In this document: in pieces, positions 34,348 to 43,198 of the stretch
How positions within the stretch are numbered: the first letter of the stretch is position 1
Layout of the letters: each line of letters starts with the position of its first letter
Assembly (NCBI GenBank): GCA_018433595.1
Contig: JAHDQY010000019.1
Span: 1 to 64,000, forward strand
Reading direction: 5' to 3'
Length of the DNA: 64,000 nt
Origin: Synergistales bacterium
GTDB lineage: Bacteria; Synergistota; Synergistia; Synergistales; Aminithiophilaceae
Notes under the pieces: model-generated
The model's database searches: none
Told to the model about the DNA's origin: nothing
Seen by the model: only the letters and a program-made list of their open reading frames with translations
Translations under genes and position numbers: made by a program

Positions 34348-35133
34348 TTGGAAGAACGGAGCAGGGCCCTCATCACCGTCAGAGACCTCCGCAAAAGCTT
34401 CGACGACGAAGAGGTTCTGGCCGGGGTGAGCATTGAAATCAGCGAGGGGGATCTCGTTTCCGTCATCGGCCCCTCGGGTTGCGGAAAGTCGACCTTTCTG
34501 CGCTGTCTCAACGGGCTGGAGATTCTCGACTCCGGGACGATCACCATCGACGGCGTCACGATTTCGAGAGGATCCCCGGAAGAGAAACCAAGCCGGGCCT
34601 TCATGGAGGCCACCCACGAGCTGCGCAAGGAGGTCGGCATCGTGTTTCAGGGCTTCAACCTCTTCCCCCACAAGACGGTGCTTGAAAACGTGATGCTCGC
34701 ACCCGTCGTGGTCCAGGGGGCAAGGCCGGAACGAGCCGAAGCCGAGGCGCTCCATCTTCTGGGCAAGGTGGGACTCGAAGGCTACGCGCACCGCTACCCC
34801 GTCACTCTCTCGGGAGGGCAGGCCCAGAGGGCGGCCATCGCCAGGGCCCTGGCCATGTCACCGAAGGTGATGCTCTACGACGAGCCCACGTCGGCCCTCG
34901 ACCCGGAGCTGGTCGGCGAAGTCCTCCAGGTCATGAAGGATCTCGACGGCGAGGGGATGACCCAGGTCATCGTGACACACGAAATGCGATTCGCCCGCGA
35001 GGCCTCGGACTACGTCGTTTTCATGGACCGCGGCGAGATCGTCGAGGTCGCCGACGGCGACGAGATGTTCACGGCACCGCGGAACGAACGGACCCGCGAC
35101 TTCCTGCGTCACCTCGTGGGGGTGCTCCCGTGA
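34348..35133 (+). CDS. Polar amino-acid ABC transporter ATP-binding protein (GlnQ type)
   Basis: 261 residues from a TTG about ten bases after AGGGAGA. The reading frame is open much further upstream but overlaps the L,D-transpeptidase promoter region. Walker A GPSGCGKST, signature LSGGQAQRAAIARAL, Walker B VMLYDEPTSALDPELVGEVL, H-loop VTHEMRFARE. Typical of histidine/glutamine-type importers. The GTGA overlap couples it to the following receptor-permease fusion. Confidence 0.92.
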   Translation: MEERSRALITVRDLRKSFDDEEVLAGVSIEISEGDLVSVIGPSGCGKSTFLRCLNGLEILDSGTITIDGVTISRGSPEEKPSRAFMEATHELRKEVGIVFQGFNLFPHKTVLENVMLAPVVVQGARPERAEAEALHLLGKVGLEGYAHRYPVTLSGGQAQRAAIARALAMSPKVMLYDEPTSALDPELVGEVLQVMKDLDGEGMTQVIVTHEMRFAREASDYVVFMDRGEIVEVADGDEMFTAPRNERTRDFLRHLVGVLP

Positions 35134-36680
35134 GACGCCTGGTGACGGCCCTGACCCTCCTCCTCTTCCTGGCCCTGCCGAGTTCGGCCCTGACGGCCTC
35201 TCCCGGCATCCTTGCCTGGGGCGGAGACACCGAGGGGGGCGCCCCCTACATGTTCCAGGACCCCCGGGACCTGGAACGCCTCATCGGCTACGAGGTGGAG
35301 ATCGTCGAGGCCCTGGCCGAAAAGATGGGGCTCAAGCCCCGCTTCGTCCAGAACGGCTGGGACAACCTCATCCCCGGCCTGGAGCGGCATCTCTACGACG
35401 TCTCCATCGACGGCCTGGAGATCACGCCGGAGCACCAGGACGTCGTCGATTTCTCCATGCCCTACTACGTGACGCATCTCCAGATCGGCGTCCGGCGGGA
35501 CAACTTCGACATCGGCAGCCTCGAAGACTGCCGGGGCCGCATCGTCGGAACGCTGAAGCAGTCCTATTCCCAGTACGTCCTCGAAACGGTGGGCGACGTC
35601 GACATCCGCACCTACGAGGACGAAGTCAACGCCTACAGCGATCTCGTCAACGGCCGCCTCGAAGCGACCCTTTTCGACGCCCCCATCGCCCTCTACTACG
35701 GCGGTCCCATGCGGGAGATCAAGTTCGTCGGCCCCGAGATCGGCCGCATCGAATACGGCATCGCCGTCCGCAAGGGCGAGGAGGAGCTTCTCAGGACCGT
35801 CAACAGAGCTCTCACGGAACTGCGAGACAGCGGCGAGCTCCGATCGATCCTGGAACGGTGGAATCTCTGGAACTCCCTTACCGCCCGGGCCCTTCAGGAC
35901 TACGGTCCGGCCCGGACGGAGCCGGTCATGTACACCCGCTGGGTCGCCGACCTTCAGCCCGAACTCACCTGGCAGGACCGGATCAACCGCTACCTCTCCT
36001 TCCTGCCCACCCTGGGACGGGCGGCTCTGACGACGATGAAGGTCTCCCTGGCCTCGATGACGCTGGCCATCGCCTTGGGCCTTATCCTGGCACTGCTTCG
36101 CGTCTTCGGCCCCAAGCCGCTGTCGACGCTCTCCATGCTCTACGTGGAGATCATCCGGGGAACGCCGGTGCTCATCCAGCTGTTCTTCATCTTCTACGGT
36201 CTTCCCAACGTCGGCATCCGCCTCGACCCCTTCACGGCCGGCGCCCTCGGACTGGGCCTCAACTACGCCGCCTACGAGGCCGAGATCTATCGCGCCGGGC
36301 TGCTTTCCGTCCCCAAGGGACAGATGGAGGCCGCCCTGGGGCTGGGCATGACGCGGAACCAGGCCCTGCACCACGTCGTCGTCCCCCAGGCGGTGCGCCT
36401 CGTCCTCCCGCCGGTGACGAACGACTTCATCTCCCTCCTCAAGGACTCCTCCCTCGTCTCCGTCATCACCCTCGTCGACCTCACCAAGGCCTACGGCCAG
36501 CTGGCGACGACCTACTACGACTATTTCGGGACGGGCCTCGTCGTGGCCGCCATCTACCTCCTTCTGGGGCTTCCCTTCGTCAGGCTGGCCCGTTGGACGG
36601 AGGCGAAAATGGCCCTCGCCCTGGGCCTCCCCGGCAAGGGCAAAAAAAGGCCGAGCGGCCTGGACCTCCGGCTCTTCTAA
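35130..36680 (+). CDS. Amino-acid ABC transporter: substrate-binding protein fused to permease
   Basis: 516 residues, GTG start in the upstream stop. Signal sequence (about 1-22), SBP_bac_3 domain (about 27-255: IGYEVEIVEALAEKMGL, WDNLIPGLERHLYDVSIDGLEITPE), a linker, then a HisM/GlnP-type permease domain (about 290-500) with GTPVLIQLFFIFYGLP and the EAA loop EIYRAGLLSVPKGQMEAALGLGM. One chain therefore supplies receptor and channel. Such fusions are known for glutamine and other amino-acid importers. The stop codon overlaps the converging acyltransferase stop. Confidence 0.92.
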   Translation: MRRLVTALTLLLFLALPSSALTASPGILAWGGDTEGGAPYMFQDPRDLERLIGYEVEIVEALAEKMGLKPRFVQNGWDNLIPGLERHLYDVSIDGLEITPEHQDVVDFSMPYYVTHLQIGVRRDNFDIGSLEDCRGRIVGTLKQSYSQYVLETVGDVDIRTYEDEVNAYSDLVNGRLEATLFDAPIALYYGGPMREIKFVGPEIGRIEYGIAVRKGEEELLRTVNRALTELRDSGELRSILERWNLWNSLTARALQDYGPARTEPVMYTRWVADLQPELTWQDRINRYLSFLPTLGRAALTTMKVSLASMTLAIALGLILALLRVFGPKPLSTLSMLYVEIIRGTPVLIQLFFIFYGLPNVGIRLDPFTAGALGLGLNYAAYEAEIYRAGLLSVPKGQMEAALGLGMTRNQALHHVVVPQAVRLVLPPVTNDFISLLKDSSLVSVITLVDLTKAYGQLATTYYDYFGTGLVVAAIYLLLGLPFVRLARWTEAKMALALGLPGKGKKRPSGLDLRLF

Positions 36681-38452
36681 AGGGGCCGGCCCGGCTCCAG
36701 CAGGGATCCCATGGCCGAGAGGGCTTCGTCGAGGACCTCGACGAAGCCCTCTCCGTTATCCCTCTCGGCCCAGGAGGAGACGTGAAAGAGAAAATGGCCG
36801 GGCCTGGAGAGGTAGCGCAGTCCCAGCCCCCCGGCCTCTACGGGACCGTATCCGGCCAGGGCGAGGCCCACGCCGGCCGTCGTGCTGGAGGAGAAGAAGT
36901 TGGACGTCAGCTTGAGCCAGGCGGGGCTGTCGAAGAGGACCGGCCTGGCCAGCCCGAGGACCTCGCCCCGGAGCTCCCAGACCCGCTTCAGCAGCCCCAG
37001 GTGCCCCTCGACGCCGCAGCCGCCCAGGCACTGATCGATGCGGTTCCGGTGGGCCTCGCCGGCCCGAAGTAAAAGCCCACGAAGGGCCTCCCTGGAAAGG
37101 CCGCCGCCCCGAAAAGCCCTGACGAAGGCCGCCGCCTCGTCCGTCAGAGGCCGTGTCCCCTCGGTCCGCCCCAGGCGGAATCGCCTCATCTGCACCGACT
37201 CGTAGACGCTATGCCACTCTCTCCAGAGGGCTCGCTGGGCGACGAGAAAGGCGATCTGAACGAAGGCGTCGGGGCTGAGACGGCCTGCCTTCACGCGCTC
37301 CCTGCCGAAGGCGTCGAAGCGGTAGAGCCTCTGACGCCGCCGGGCCGAAAAGTCGCGGCAGGCCCGCTCCGCCCTTGCGAGTTCTCCTTTCAGATCATCA
37401 TCAAGGACATAGGGGATCGGTCTGGGGCCCAGCGGAAGACGGGCCTCTCCTCCGGGACGGGGCGAACGGGCCAGCAGCTCTTTCACGAGCCGGCCCAGGC
37501 AGGTTCCGTCCCGAGCTGAATGCTCGAAGTTGAGGCCCGCCGCTCCGTCGGCGGTGACGATGATCTGGAAGGACTTCTCGTACCAGCCGTTTTGCCCCTC
37601 GTCGAAGAGAAAGTGACGGGCCCTCTCGTCCAGCGAGGGGCCGCAGGGACCGTCGAGACGGAGCGCGAAAAGGGCGCCCTCAATGGCCTTCAGGGCCGCG
37701 GCGTTCTCCGAAGAGGCGGCGGTGAATCCTTTTCGGAAGGCGGCGGCACTCTCCCGATCGAGGCAGGTCATGAGGCCCAGCGGGAGAGCTTCGGCAGTTC
37801 CTCCGGCTACGAGAGACCGCAGGTGGCCCGTCGTCTCGTCGAGGTCGCGCAGGGTCCCGTCGGGCGAGATCAGCTCCAGCAGGAAAGGGTGGCCGACGAC
37901 GAGGACGACGGCACTCCGCCCTTCAAGGGAGGGGACGTCTCCCCGGATCTGGCGGTCCCGGACGGGAAAGGCGCCTCGGGAGCAGCGGAAGAGCTTGCCG
38001 TAGGGCACCATGCAGAGCGTCTCTTCCCGGAACCGATCCGGCTCGATCCGGCCCCGGTCGATGTCGAGACAGAAGGAGGCCGCCGCCAGAACGAGCCGGG
38101 CCGCCAGGCGGCACCGGTCCTCTTCGGCGGGCAGAGCGGCTTCGTCGAGCAGGTAGAAGGGATTGACGTGAACGGGCAGGGGCTCGCGGCAGGAGAGGTA
38201 CCACCCCTCCCAGTAGGGGACCTCGTCGAGGATGACGTCGTTCGTCTCACGGCGGAGGCGCTCCAGCTCCTTCTGAAGCCGGGGGCCTGCTCCGTCCAGG
38301 AAGGCTCGGGCCAGGCCCCTGGACCGGCGGACCTCGTCAGCCGTCAGCAGGGGACGGGCCCAACGGAGCATCTCCTCCGTGGACCGGCCGGGATTGTCGA
38401 AGGGGGGGCGAGGTCGATCGGTTCTCTGGCCTTCTCTTTTTCTCTTTTCCAT
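36677..38452 (-). CDS. Carnitine/choline acyltransferase family protein (PF00755)
   Basis: 591 residues, the size of eukaryotic carnitine acetyl/octanoyltransferases. Family landmarks in order: a CoA-acyltransferase N-terminal fold, catalytic histidine in GLNFEHSARDGT (about 311), SPDAFVQIAFLVAQRA, YESVQMRRFRLGRTEGTRPLT (substrate site), and near the end TSNFFSSSTTAGVGLALAGYGPVEAGGLGLRY. The catalytic His and the RTEG-like motif are intact, so an active enzyme is likely. It would move acyl groups between CoA and an alcohol such as carnitine or choline. The family is rare in bacteria. Own promoter; no carnitine genes seen nearby. Confidence 0.88.
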   Translation of the reverse strand: MEKRKREGQRTDRPRPPFDNPGRSTEEMLRWARPLLTADEVRRSRGLARAFLDGAGPRLQKELERLRRETNDVILDEVPYWEGWYLSCREPLPVHVNPFYLLDEAALPAEEDRCRLAARLVLAAASFCLDIDRGRIEPDRFREETLCMVPYGKLFRCSRGAFPVRDRQIRGDVPSLEGRSAVVLVVGHPFLLELISPDGTLRDLDETTGHLRSLVAGGTAEALPLGLMTCLDRESAAAFRKGFTAASSENAAALKAIEGALFALRLDGPCGPSLDERARHFLFDEGQNGWYEKSFQIIVTADGAAGLNFEHSARDGTCLGRLVKELLARSPRPGGEARLPLGPRPIPYVLDDDLKGELARAERACRDFSARRRQRLYRFDAFGRERVKAGRLSPDAFVQIAFLVAQRALWREWHSVYESVQMRRFRLGRTEGTRPLTDEAAAFVRAFRGGGLSREALRGLLLRAGEAHRNRIDQCLGGCGVEGHLGLLKRVWELRGEVLGLARPVLFDSPAWLKLTSNFFSSSTTAGVGLALAGYGPVEAGGLGLRYLSRPGHFLFHVSSWAERDNGEGFVEVLDEALSAMGSLLEPGRPL

Positions 38453-38489
38453 TAACTACCTCCTTGCGAAAGGACTTCTTCCTGTTCGT

Positions 38490-38526
38490 CGTCCTGACCG
38501 CCGCCAGGGCGGCCCCGGTCAGGACG
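38490..38526 (-). other. Leader hairpin of the acyltransferase mRNA
   Basis: An 11-bp perfect stem CGTCCTGACCG/CGGTCAGGACG (38490-38500 with 38516-38526). A smaller CCGCC/GGCGG pairing sits inside. It lies between the predicted promoter and the ATG. No T run, so it is not an obvious terminator. Confidence 0.5.
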
Positions 38527-38564
38527 GATCAAGGCGTCATGAAATGAGTCCACTCCGCTTAATC

Positions 38565-38592
38565 ATTATAAGTCCTGCCGATAGGGGGACAA
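38565..38592 (-). promoter_or_regulatory. Promoter of the acyltransferase gene
   Basis: On the minus strand TTGTCC (38592-38587), a 16-base spacer and TATAAT (38570-38565). Confidence 0.6.
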
Positions 38593-38619
38593 AAAAGGCG
38601 GGACCTCCCGGTCTCGCCG
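38592..38619 (-). terminator. Terminator after the racemase remnant
   Basis: On the minus strand a GGCGAGACC...GGTCCCGCC stem followed by TTTTTT. It lies 17 bases past the stop of the proline racemase fragment. Confidence 0.7.
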
Positions 38620-38635
38620 CGGCGTCAGGAAGATT

Positions 38636-38800
38636 TCAGCGCTTGATGAGGAAGCCGGGGCCCACGTCGTCCTGAGGCTGGCGGACGAGGAAGTTGAAGC
38701 CCGTCACCCAGGACCGTCCCCGCACCAGGGGCAAGACCGTCTCGAAGCCTCCCACCTTGGGCTCCACCGAGACGGAAGCCCGTGAAGAGGCTGCCCATGC
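38636..38800 (-). pseudogene. Proline racemase family C-terminal remnant, frameshifted
   Basis: Reading leftwards, VEPKVGGFETVLPLVRGRSW then VTGFNFLVRQPQDDVGPGFL ends in a stop, matching the C-terminal end of proline racemase/hydroxyproline epimerase proteins. The preceding GSLFTG motif of the family is present but in another frame (MGSLFTGFRL, 38798-38769), so a frameshift separates them. The rest of the roughly 330-residue protein is missing. Further upstream (about 38800-38960) an unrelated-looking short frame starts MRDPTFADNPDAYRRS after GGGAGGAGG and ends within about 50 codons. It was not recognised. Confidence 0.65.
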
Positions 38801-39329
38801 GATTCATCCCCCTTTGTGCAGACGGGAAGCAGACTCTTTGTGAGGACGGTCCCGGCATCCGCGCGGCCGCGGACTGGACCAGAGGGAACGCCTGTAGGCG
38901 TCGGGATTGTCGGCAAATGTGGGATCACGCATCGTTCTGCCTCCTCCCGGCTTATCCCCGACAATGAAAGACGGGGAAGTTAAGTTTCCACTTTTCTCAA
39001 ATGCACATCACCCTTGGATCTCTCTTCACCGGGCTCACCCTGTGCCATACGCCCATTATGGAAAGATTCTCATGAACAAAGCCCCTGCTCTCGCTTCGTC
39101 CCTTAAAAAAAAAATAACGTTACTGGGGATTTTTATTAAACATTGATGGCTCGACGTTTTTGTGCTATGTTTTGTGGGGCATTTCATGCAATATATCTGC
39201 CTTGGTCAAACGTTTTTCGGGGAGGTGAGGCCCGGAGGAGTTTTCGAGACGGCGATCGAGACGTAACCGTGATCAGACGTGTTCAGGCAAGGACATAACG
39301 GAACCCATAGCAAGGAGGGATCTCGCATC
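38801..39329. other. Non-coding region between racemase remnant and DUF3798 gene
   Basis: About 530 bases. The left part is GC-rich decayed sequence beside the remnant. The right part (39050-39200) is AT-rich, with A10 and T5 tracts, and holds the promoter of the next operon and a leader of roughly 150 bases. No RNA gene recognised. Confidence 0.5.
39143..39171 (+). promoter_or_regulatory. Promoter of the DUF3798 ABC operon
   Basis: TTGATG (39143-39148), a 17-base spacer and TATGTT (39166-39171), within an AT-rich stretch. Confidence 0.5.
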
Positions 39330-40445
39330 ATGGCCAAACGACTGACCCATGCCGCCTTCATGGCGCTTCTTCTCCTCTCCATCGCCGCCATCGCCTTCGC
39401 AGGCCCCGTCAAGGTCGGCATCATCACCCCCACGACCTCTCAGGGCGAGGAGGAATACCGCGCCGCCGAAGAGGTCATCCGCAAGTACGGCGCCGACAGA
39501 ATCATCCACGTCACCTACCCCGACAAGTTCATGGACGAGCAGGAGACGACGATCCAGCAGATCGTCACCATGGCCGCCGATCCCGATGTGAAGGCCATCG
39601 TCCTCGCCCAGGGCTACCCCGGGACGGCGGCGGCCATCGACAAGGTCCACGAGATGCGGCCCGACGTCTTTTTCATCAACGTCGTTCCCCACGAGGAGCC
39701 CCTTCTGGCCGCCTCCAAGTCGGGACTGGTCTTCGAGACGGACAACCTGACCCGCGGAACGACCATCATCGAGCTGGCCGAGAAGATGGGAGCCAAGACC
39801 TTCGTCCATTACTCCTTCCCGCGCCACATGTCCTACCCGCTTTTGGCCCAGCGCCGGGACATTTTCGAGGAGCAGTGCAAGAAACGGGGCATCGAGTTCG
39901 TCTTCGTCAACGCCCCCGACCCCACCGGTGACGCCGGCATCGCCGGCGCCCAGCAGTTCATCCTCGAAGACGTCCCCCGTCAGGTCGAGAAGTACGGCAA
40001 GGACACGGCCCTCTTCAGCACCAACTGCGGCATGCAGGAACCGCTCATCAAGTCCGTCCTGAAGACGGGCGCCATCTACCCCGAGCAGTGCTGCCCCAGC
40101 CCCTACCACGCCTATCCCGGCGCTCTGGGCATCGCCATTCCCGAGGGCAAGGCCGGAGACGTCCCCTACATCATCGAGGCCATCGAGAAGAAGATCGTCG
40201 AACAGGGCGGCGCCGGCCGCTTCGCCACCTGGCGCGTCCCCGCCAACATGGCCATGACCTATGCCGCCGTCGAGTACGGCTTCGGCGTCGGTGACGGCTC
40301 CATCAAGGGATTCGACAAGGCCAAGGCCGAAGAGCTGCTGGGCAAGTACGCCGGCGGCCAGATCAGGCTCTCCGTCTACGACGAGGAGAAAGCCCCCAAC
40401 TTCCTTCTTTTCGTCGGCGATTCCATCATTTTCGGTCAGAAATAA
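39330..40445 (+). CDS. DUF3798 periplasmic binding-protein-like protein
   Basis: 371 residues from an ATG with AAGGAGGG upstream. Signal peptide MAKRLTHAAFMALLLLSIAA..FA, mature start near GPVKVGIITPTTSQGEEEYRAAEEV. Two alternating alpha/beta lobes follow (periplasmic-binding type I style): VKAIVLAQGYPGTAAAID, RGTTIIELAEKMGAKTFVHYSFPRHMSYPLLAQRRD. It matches DUF3798 (PF12683) in character, a family without known ligand. Directly upstream of an ABC ATPase and two permeases, so it is the likely receptor. Its mRNA ends in a strong hairpin that should raise receptor level over the other subunits. Confidence 0.82.
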   Translation: MAKRLTHAAFMALLLLSIAAIAFAGPVKVGIITPTTSQGEEEYRAAEEVIRKYGADRIIHVTYPDKFMDEQETTIQQIVTMAADPDVKAIVLAQGYPGTAAAIDKVHEMRPDVFFINVVPHEEPLLAASKSGLVFETDNLTRGTTIIELAEKMGAKTFVHYSFPRHMSYPLLAQRRDIFEEQCKKRGIEFVFVNAPDPTGDAGIAGAQQFILEDVPRQVEKYGKDTALFSTNCGMQEPLIKSVLKTGAIYPEQCCPSPYHAYPGALGIAIPEGKAGDVPYIIEAIEKKIVEQGGAGRFATWRVPANMAMTYAAVEYGFGVGDGSIKGFDKAKAEELLGKYAGGQIRLSVYDEEKAPNFLLFVGDSIIFGQK

Positions 40446-40459
40446 TCCATGCGCCCGAA

Positions 40460-40488
40460 GGGGGACCGAAGGGACCCTTCGGTCCCCC
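40460..40488 (+). terminator. Intercistronic hairpin between binding protein and ATPase genes
   Basis: A 12-bp perfect stem (40460-40471 with 40477-40488) without a T run. It more likely protects the upstream mRNA or attenuates read-through than fully terminates. Confidence 0.6.
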
Positions 40489-40515
40489 CATCTGCCGCTT
40501 TGAGGGGGAATCACC

Positions 40516-42114
40516 TTGTCCCAGCGCGTCCTGGAGATGCGAAACATCTCGAAGGAGTATTTCGGCAACAAGGTCCTGAAGGGCGTCTCTCTCGCCGTCG
40601 ACGAGGGCGAAATCCACGCCCTCATCGGAGAAAACGGGGCCGGGAAATCGACGTTGATGAACGTCCTTTTCGGCATGCCTGTCATCCGCAACACGGGAGG
40701 ATTCGAAGGCGAGGTCCTTTTCGAGGAACGTCCCGTCAGCATCGCCAACCCCTTCGAGGCCATGGAGCTCGGCATCGGCATGGTCCACCAGGAATTCATG
40801 CTGCTGCCGGGTTTCACTGTCACCGAAAACATCAAGCTCAACCGGGAAATCACCCGCCCCACGCTCCTGAGCCGCCTCTTCGGCCCCGCCATGAAGCGCC
40901 TCGACAGGACCGCCATGAACAGCGACAGCCGCCGCGCCCTCGACTCCCTGGGCTTGAGCCTTGACGAGACGACACGCGTCGCCGGCCTTCCCGTAGGCTA
41001 CAAGCAGTTCGTCGAGATCGCCCGGGAGCTGGACAAAAAGAAGACGAAAATTCTCGTCCTCGACGAGCCGACAGCCGTCCTCACCGAATCCGAGGCCGAC
41101 ACGCTCCTTGAGGCGATGGAACGCCTTTCGGCCAAGGGGATCTCCATCCTTTTCATCACCCATCGGCTGCAGGAGGTCCTGCGCGTCGCCCAAAACATCA
41201 CCGTCCTCCGCGACGGAGAGAGAGTCGCCGGCCTCGATCGGACCGAGGCCACCGTCGACCGCATGGCCGAACTCATGGTCGGGCGGGCCCTCGAGTCGGT
41301 GGGATGCAAGGAGTGCGCCGCCTCTGCGATGAAGGAAGAGGTCCTCCTTGCCGTCAGCGATCTCCGCGTCGACATGCCTGGAGAGGAGGTCCGCGGCCTC
41401 GACCTCAGCGTCCGCCGAGGGGAGATCCTCGGCATCGGGGGACTGGCGGGACAGGGAAAGATCGGCATCGCCAACGGCATCATGGGACTCTACCCCGCCA
41501 CGGGAACCGTCGCCAAAGGCGGCAAGCCGATCCCCCTCAACGACACCACTTCGGCGCTCAACGCCGGCATGGCCTTCGTCTCCGAGGACCGGCGCGGCGT
41601 CGGTCTCCTCCTGGACCAATCCATCGAGATGAACATCGCCGTCCCGGCCATGCAGAGCCAGGGCAAGTTCATCAAAGGCGCCTTCTCCCTGGCCGACGAC
41701 CGCAAGATCCGATCCCATGCCATGGAGCTCATCAGGGAACTCGACATCCGCTGCACCGGGCCGGCCCAGCTGGCGCGGCGTCTCAGCGGCGGGAACCAGC
41801 AGAAGGTCTGCATCGCCAAGGCCCTGACCCTCGATCCGGACCTCCTCTTCGTCTCCGAACCAACGCGGGGCATCGACGTCGGAGCCAAGAAGATCGTCCT
41901 CGATCTCCTCGTCAAGCTCAACCGCGAGATGGGCGTCACCATCGTCATCACCTCGTCGGAGCTGGCCGAACTGAGGGCCATCTGCGACCGGATCTCCATC
42001 GTCTATCGCGGCCACATCGAAGGGACTCTGGCCCCGGATGCCAGCGACAAGGACTTCGGCATCATGATGGCGGGCGGCGCCTCCCACGGCGGGCAAGAAA
42101 GGAAGGTCTCCTGA
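40516..42114 (+). CDS. ABC transporter ATPase with two nucleotide-binding domains (sugar/nucleoside type)
   Basis: 532 residues, TTG start after GAGGGGGAATCACC. Domain 1 has Walker A GENGAGKST, Walker B ILVLDEPTAVL and a changed signature (LPVGYKQFVEI). Domain 2 has the reduced P-loop GLAGQGKIGIANG normal for this class, signature LSGGNQQKV and LLFVSEPTRGIDVG. This RbsA/BmpC-type layout energises ribose, nucleoside or autoinducer uptake. Here the DUF3798 receptor decides the ligand, which is unknown. Confidence 0.9.
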   Translation: MSQRVLEMRNISKEYFGNKVLKGVSLAVDEGEIHALIGENGAGKSTLMNVLFGMPVIRNTGGFEGEVLFEERPVSIANPFEAMELGIGMVHQEFMLLPGFTVTENIKLNREITRPTLLSRLFGPAMKRLDRTAMNSDSRRALDSLGLSLDETTRVAGLPVGYKQFVEIARELDKKKTKILVLDEPTAVLTESEADTLLEAMERLSAKGISILFITHRLQEVLRVAQNITVLRDGERVAGLDRTEATVDRMAELMVGRALESVGCKECAASAMKEEVLLAVSDLRVDMPGEEVRGLDLSVRRGEILGIGGLAGQGKIGIANGIMGLYPATGTVAKGGKPIPLNDTTSALNAGMAFVSEDRRGVGLLLDQSIEMNIAVPAMQSQGKFIKGAFSLADDRKIRSHAMELIRELDIRCTGPAQLARRLSGGNQQKVCIAKALTLDPDLLFVSEPTRGIDVGAKKIVLDLLVKLNREMGVTIVITSSELAELRAICDRISIVYRGHIEGTLAPDASDKDFGIMMAGGASHGGQERKVS

Positions 42115-42115
42115 C

Positions 42116-43198
42116 ATGGCCGAACAGGTCCGCATGGAAGGCAACGGCCTCTCCGAAAGGCTGAAGGCGATCGCCGCCGATCTCGGCGTCCCTCGACTCA
42201 TCATCTTCGCCTTTTTGGGAGCCATGGTCGTGGCGGCCTTCCTGCTCGAACTCCCCATCGACACGCTGACAGGCAACATCCTCACCCGCTTCGGCATGAA
42301 CGGCATCCTCGTTCTGGCCATGATCCCGACGATGCAGGTCGGCATGGGCCCCAACTTCGGCCTTCCCCTGGGCATCACCTGCGGCCTCGTGGCGGCGACG
42401 CTGAGCATCGAATTCGGCTTCACCGGGCTCGCCGGCTTCCTCGTCTCCCTGGCCATCGCCTTTCCCCTGGGGGGAGCGGCCGGCTACGCCTACGGTCTGC
42501 TCCTCAACAAGGTCCGGGGAGAGGAGATGACCGTGGGAACCTACTTCGGGTTCTCCATCGTCTCCCTCATGTCCATCTTCTGGGCCATGGCCCCCTACAG
42601 GAGCCCCGAGATGATCTGGCCCTACGGAGGAAGCGGGCTCCGGGTGACCATCACGCTCCAGAATCATTTCGACAAGATCCTCGACCACTTTCTGGCCTTC
42701 AACGTCATGGGCATCGACGTCCCCACGGGGCTTCTGCTCTTTTTCTTCGCCGCCTGCTACCTTCTCTGGCTCTTCATGCGCTCCCGCCACGGCATCGCCA
42801 TGACGACCGTGGGCAACAACATCCGCTTCGCCGAGTCGATCGGGCTCAACGTCAACCGCTACCGCCTCCTGGGCTCGACGCTTTCCTGCGCCCTCGGCGC
42901 GGCGGGCATCATCGTCTATGCCCAGAGCTACGGCTTCCTCCAGCTCTATCAGGCGCCGCTTTTCATGGCCTTCTTCGCCGTCGGGAGCATCCTCATCGGA
43001 GGCGCCTCGATCAACCACGCCACGATCAAGCACGCCGTCATCGGCACCTTCCTCTTCCAGTCCCTCCTCGTCGTCTCCCTCCCCGTGGCCAACCTGGTCG
43101 TCTCGGAGAACCTCTCCGAGGTCATCCGGATCATCATCACCAACGGGATCATCCTCTACGCCCTGTCGCGGCGCGAGTCGGGAAGTGAGGCGCGATGA
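42116..43198 (+). CDS. ABC transporter permease, BPD_transp_2 family (first)
   Basis: 360 residues with about nine to ten membrane segments. Motifs of the branched-chain/sugar permease family are IPTMQVGMGPNFGLPLGITCGLVAA, GNNIRFAESIGLNVNRYRLLGSTLSCALGAAG and SILIGGASINHATIKHAVIG. One base separates it from the ATPase gene, and its stop overlaps the next start as ATGA. Probably forms a heterodimer with the following permease. Confidence 0.9.
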   Translation: MAEQVRMEGNGLSERLKAIAADLGVPRLIIFAFLGAMVVAAFLLELPIDTLTGNILTRFGMNGILVLAMIPTMQVGMGPNFGLPLGITCGLVAATLSIEFGFTGLAGFLVSLAIAFPLGGAAGYAYGLLLNKVRGEEMTVGTYFGFSIVSLMSIFWAMAPYRSPEMIWPYGGSGLRVTITLQNHFDKILDHFLAFNVMGIDVPTGLLLFFFAACYLLWLFMRSRHGIAMTTVGNNIRFAESIGLNVNRYRLLGSTLSCALGAAGIIVYAQSYGFLQLYQAPLFMAFFAVGSILIGGASINHATIKHAVIGTFLFQSLLVVSLPVANLVVSENLSEVIRIIITNGIILYALSRRESGSEAR

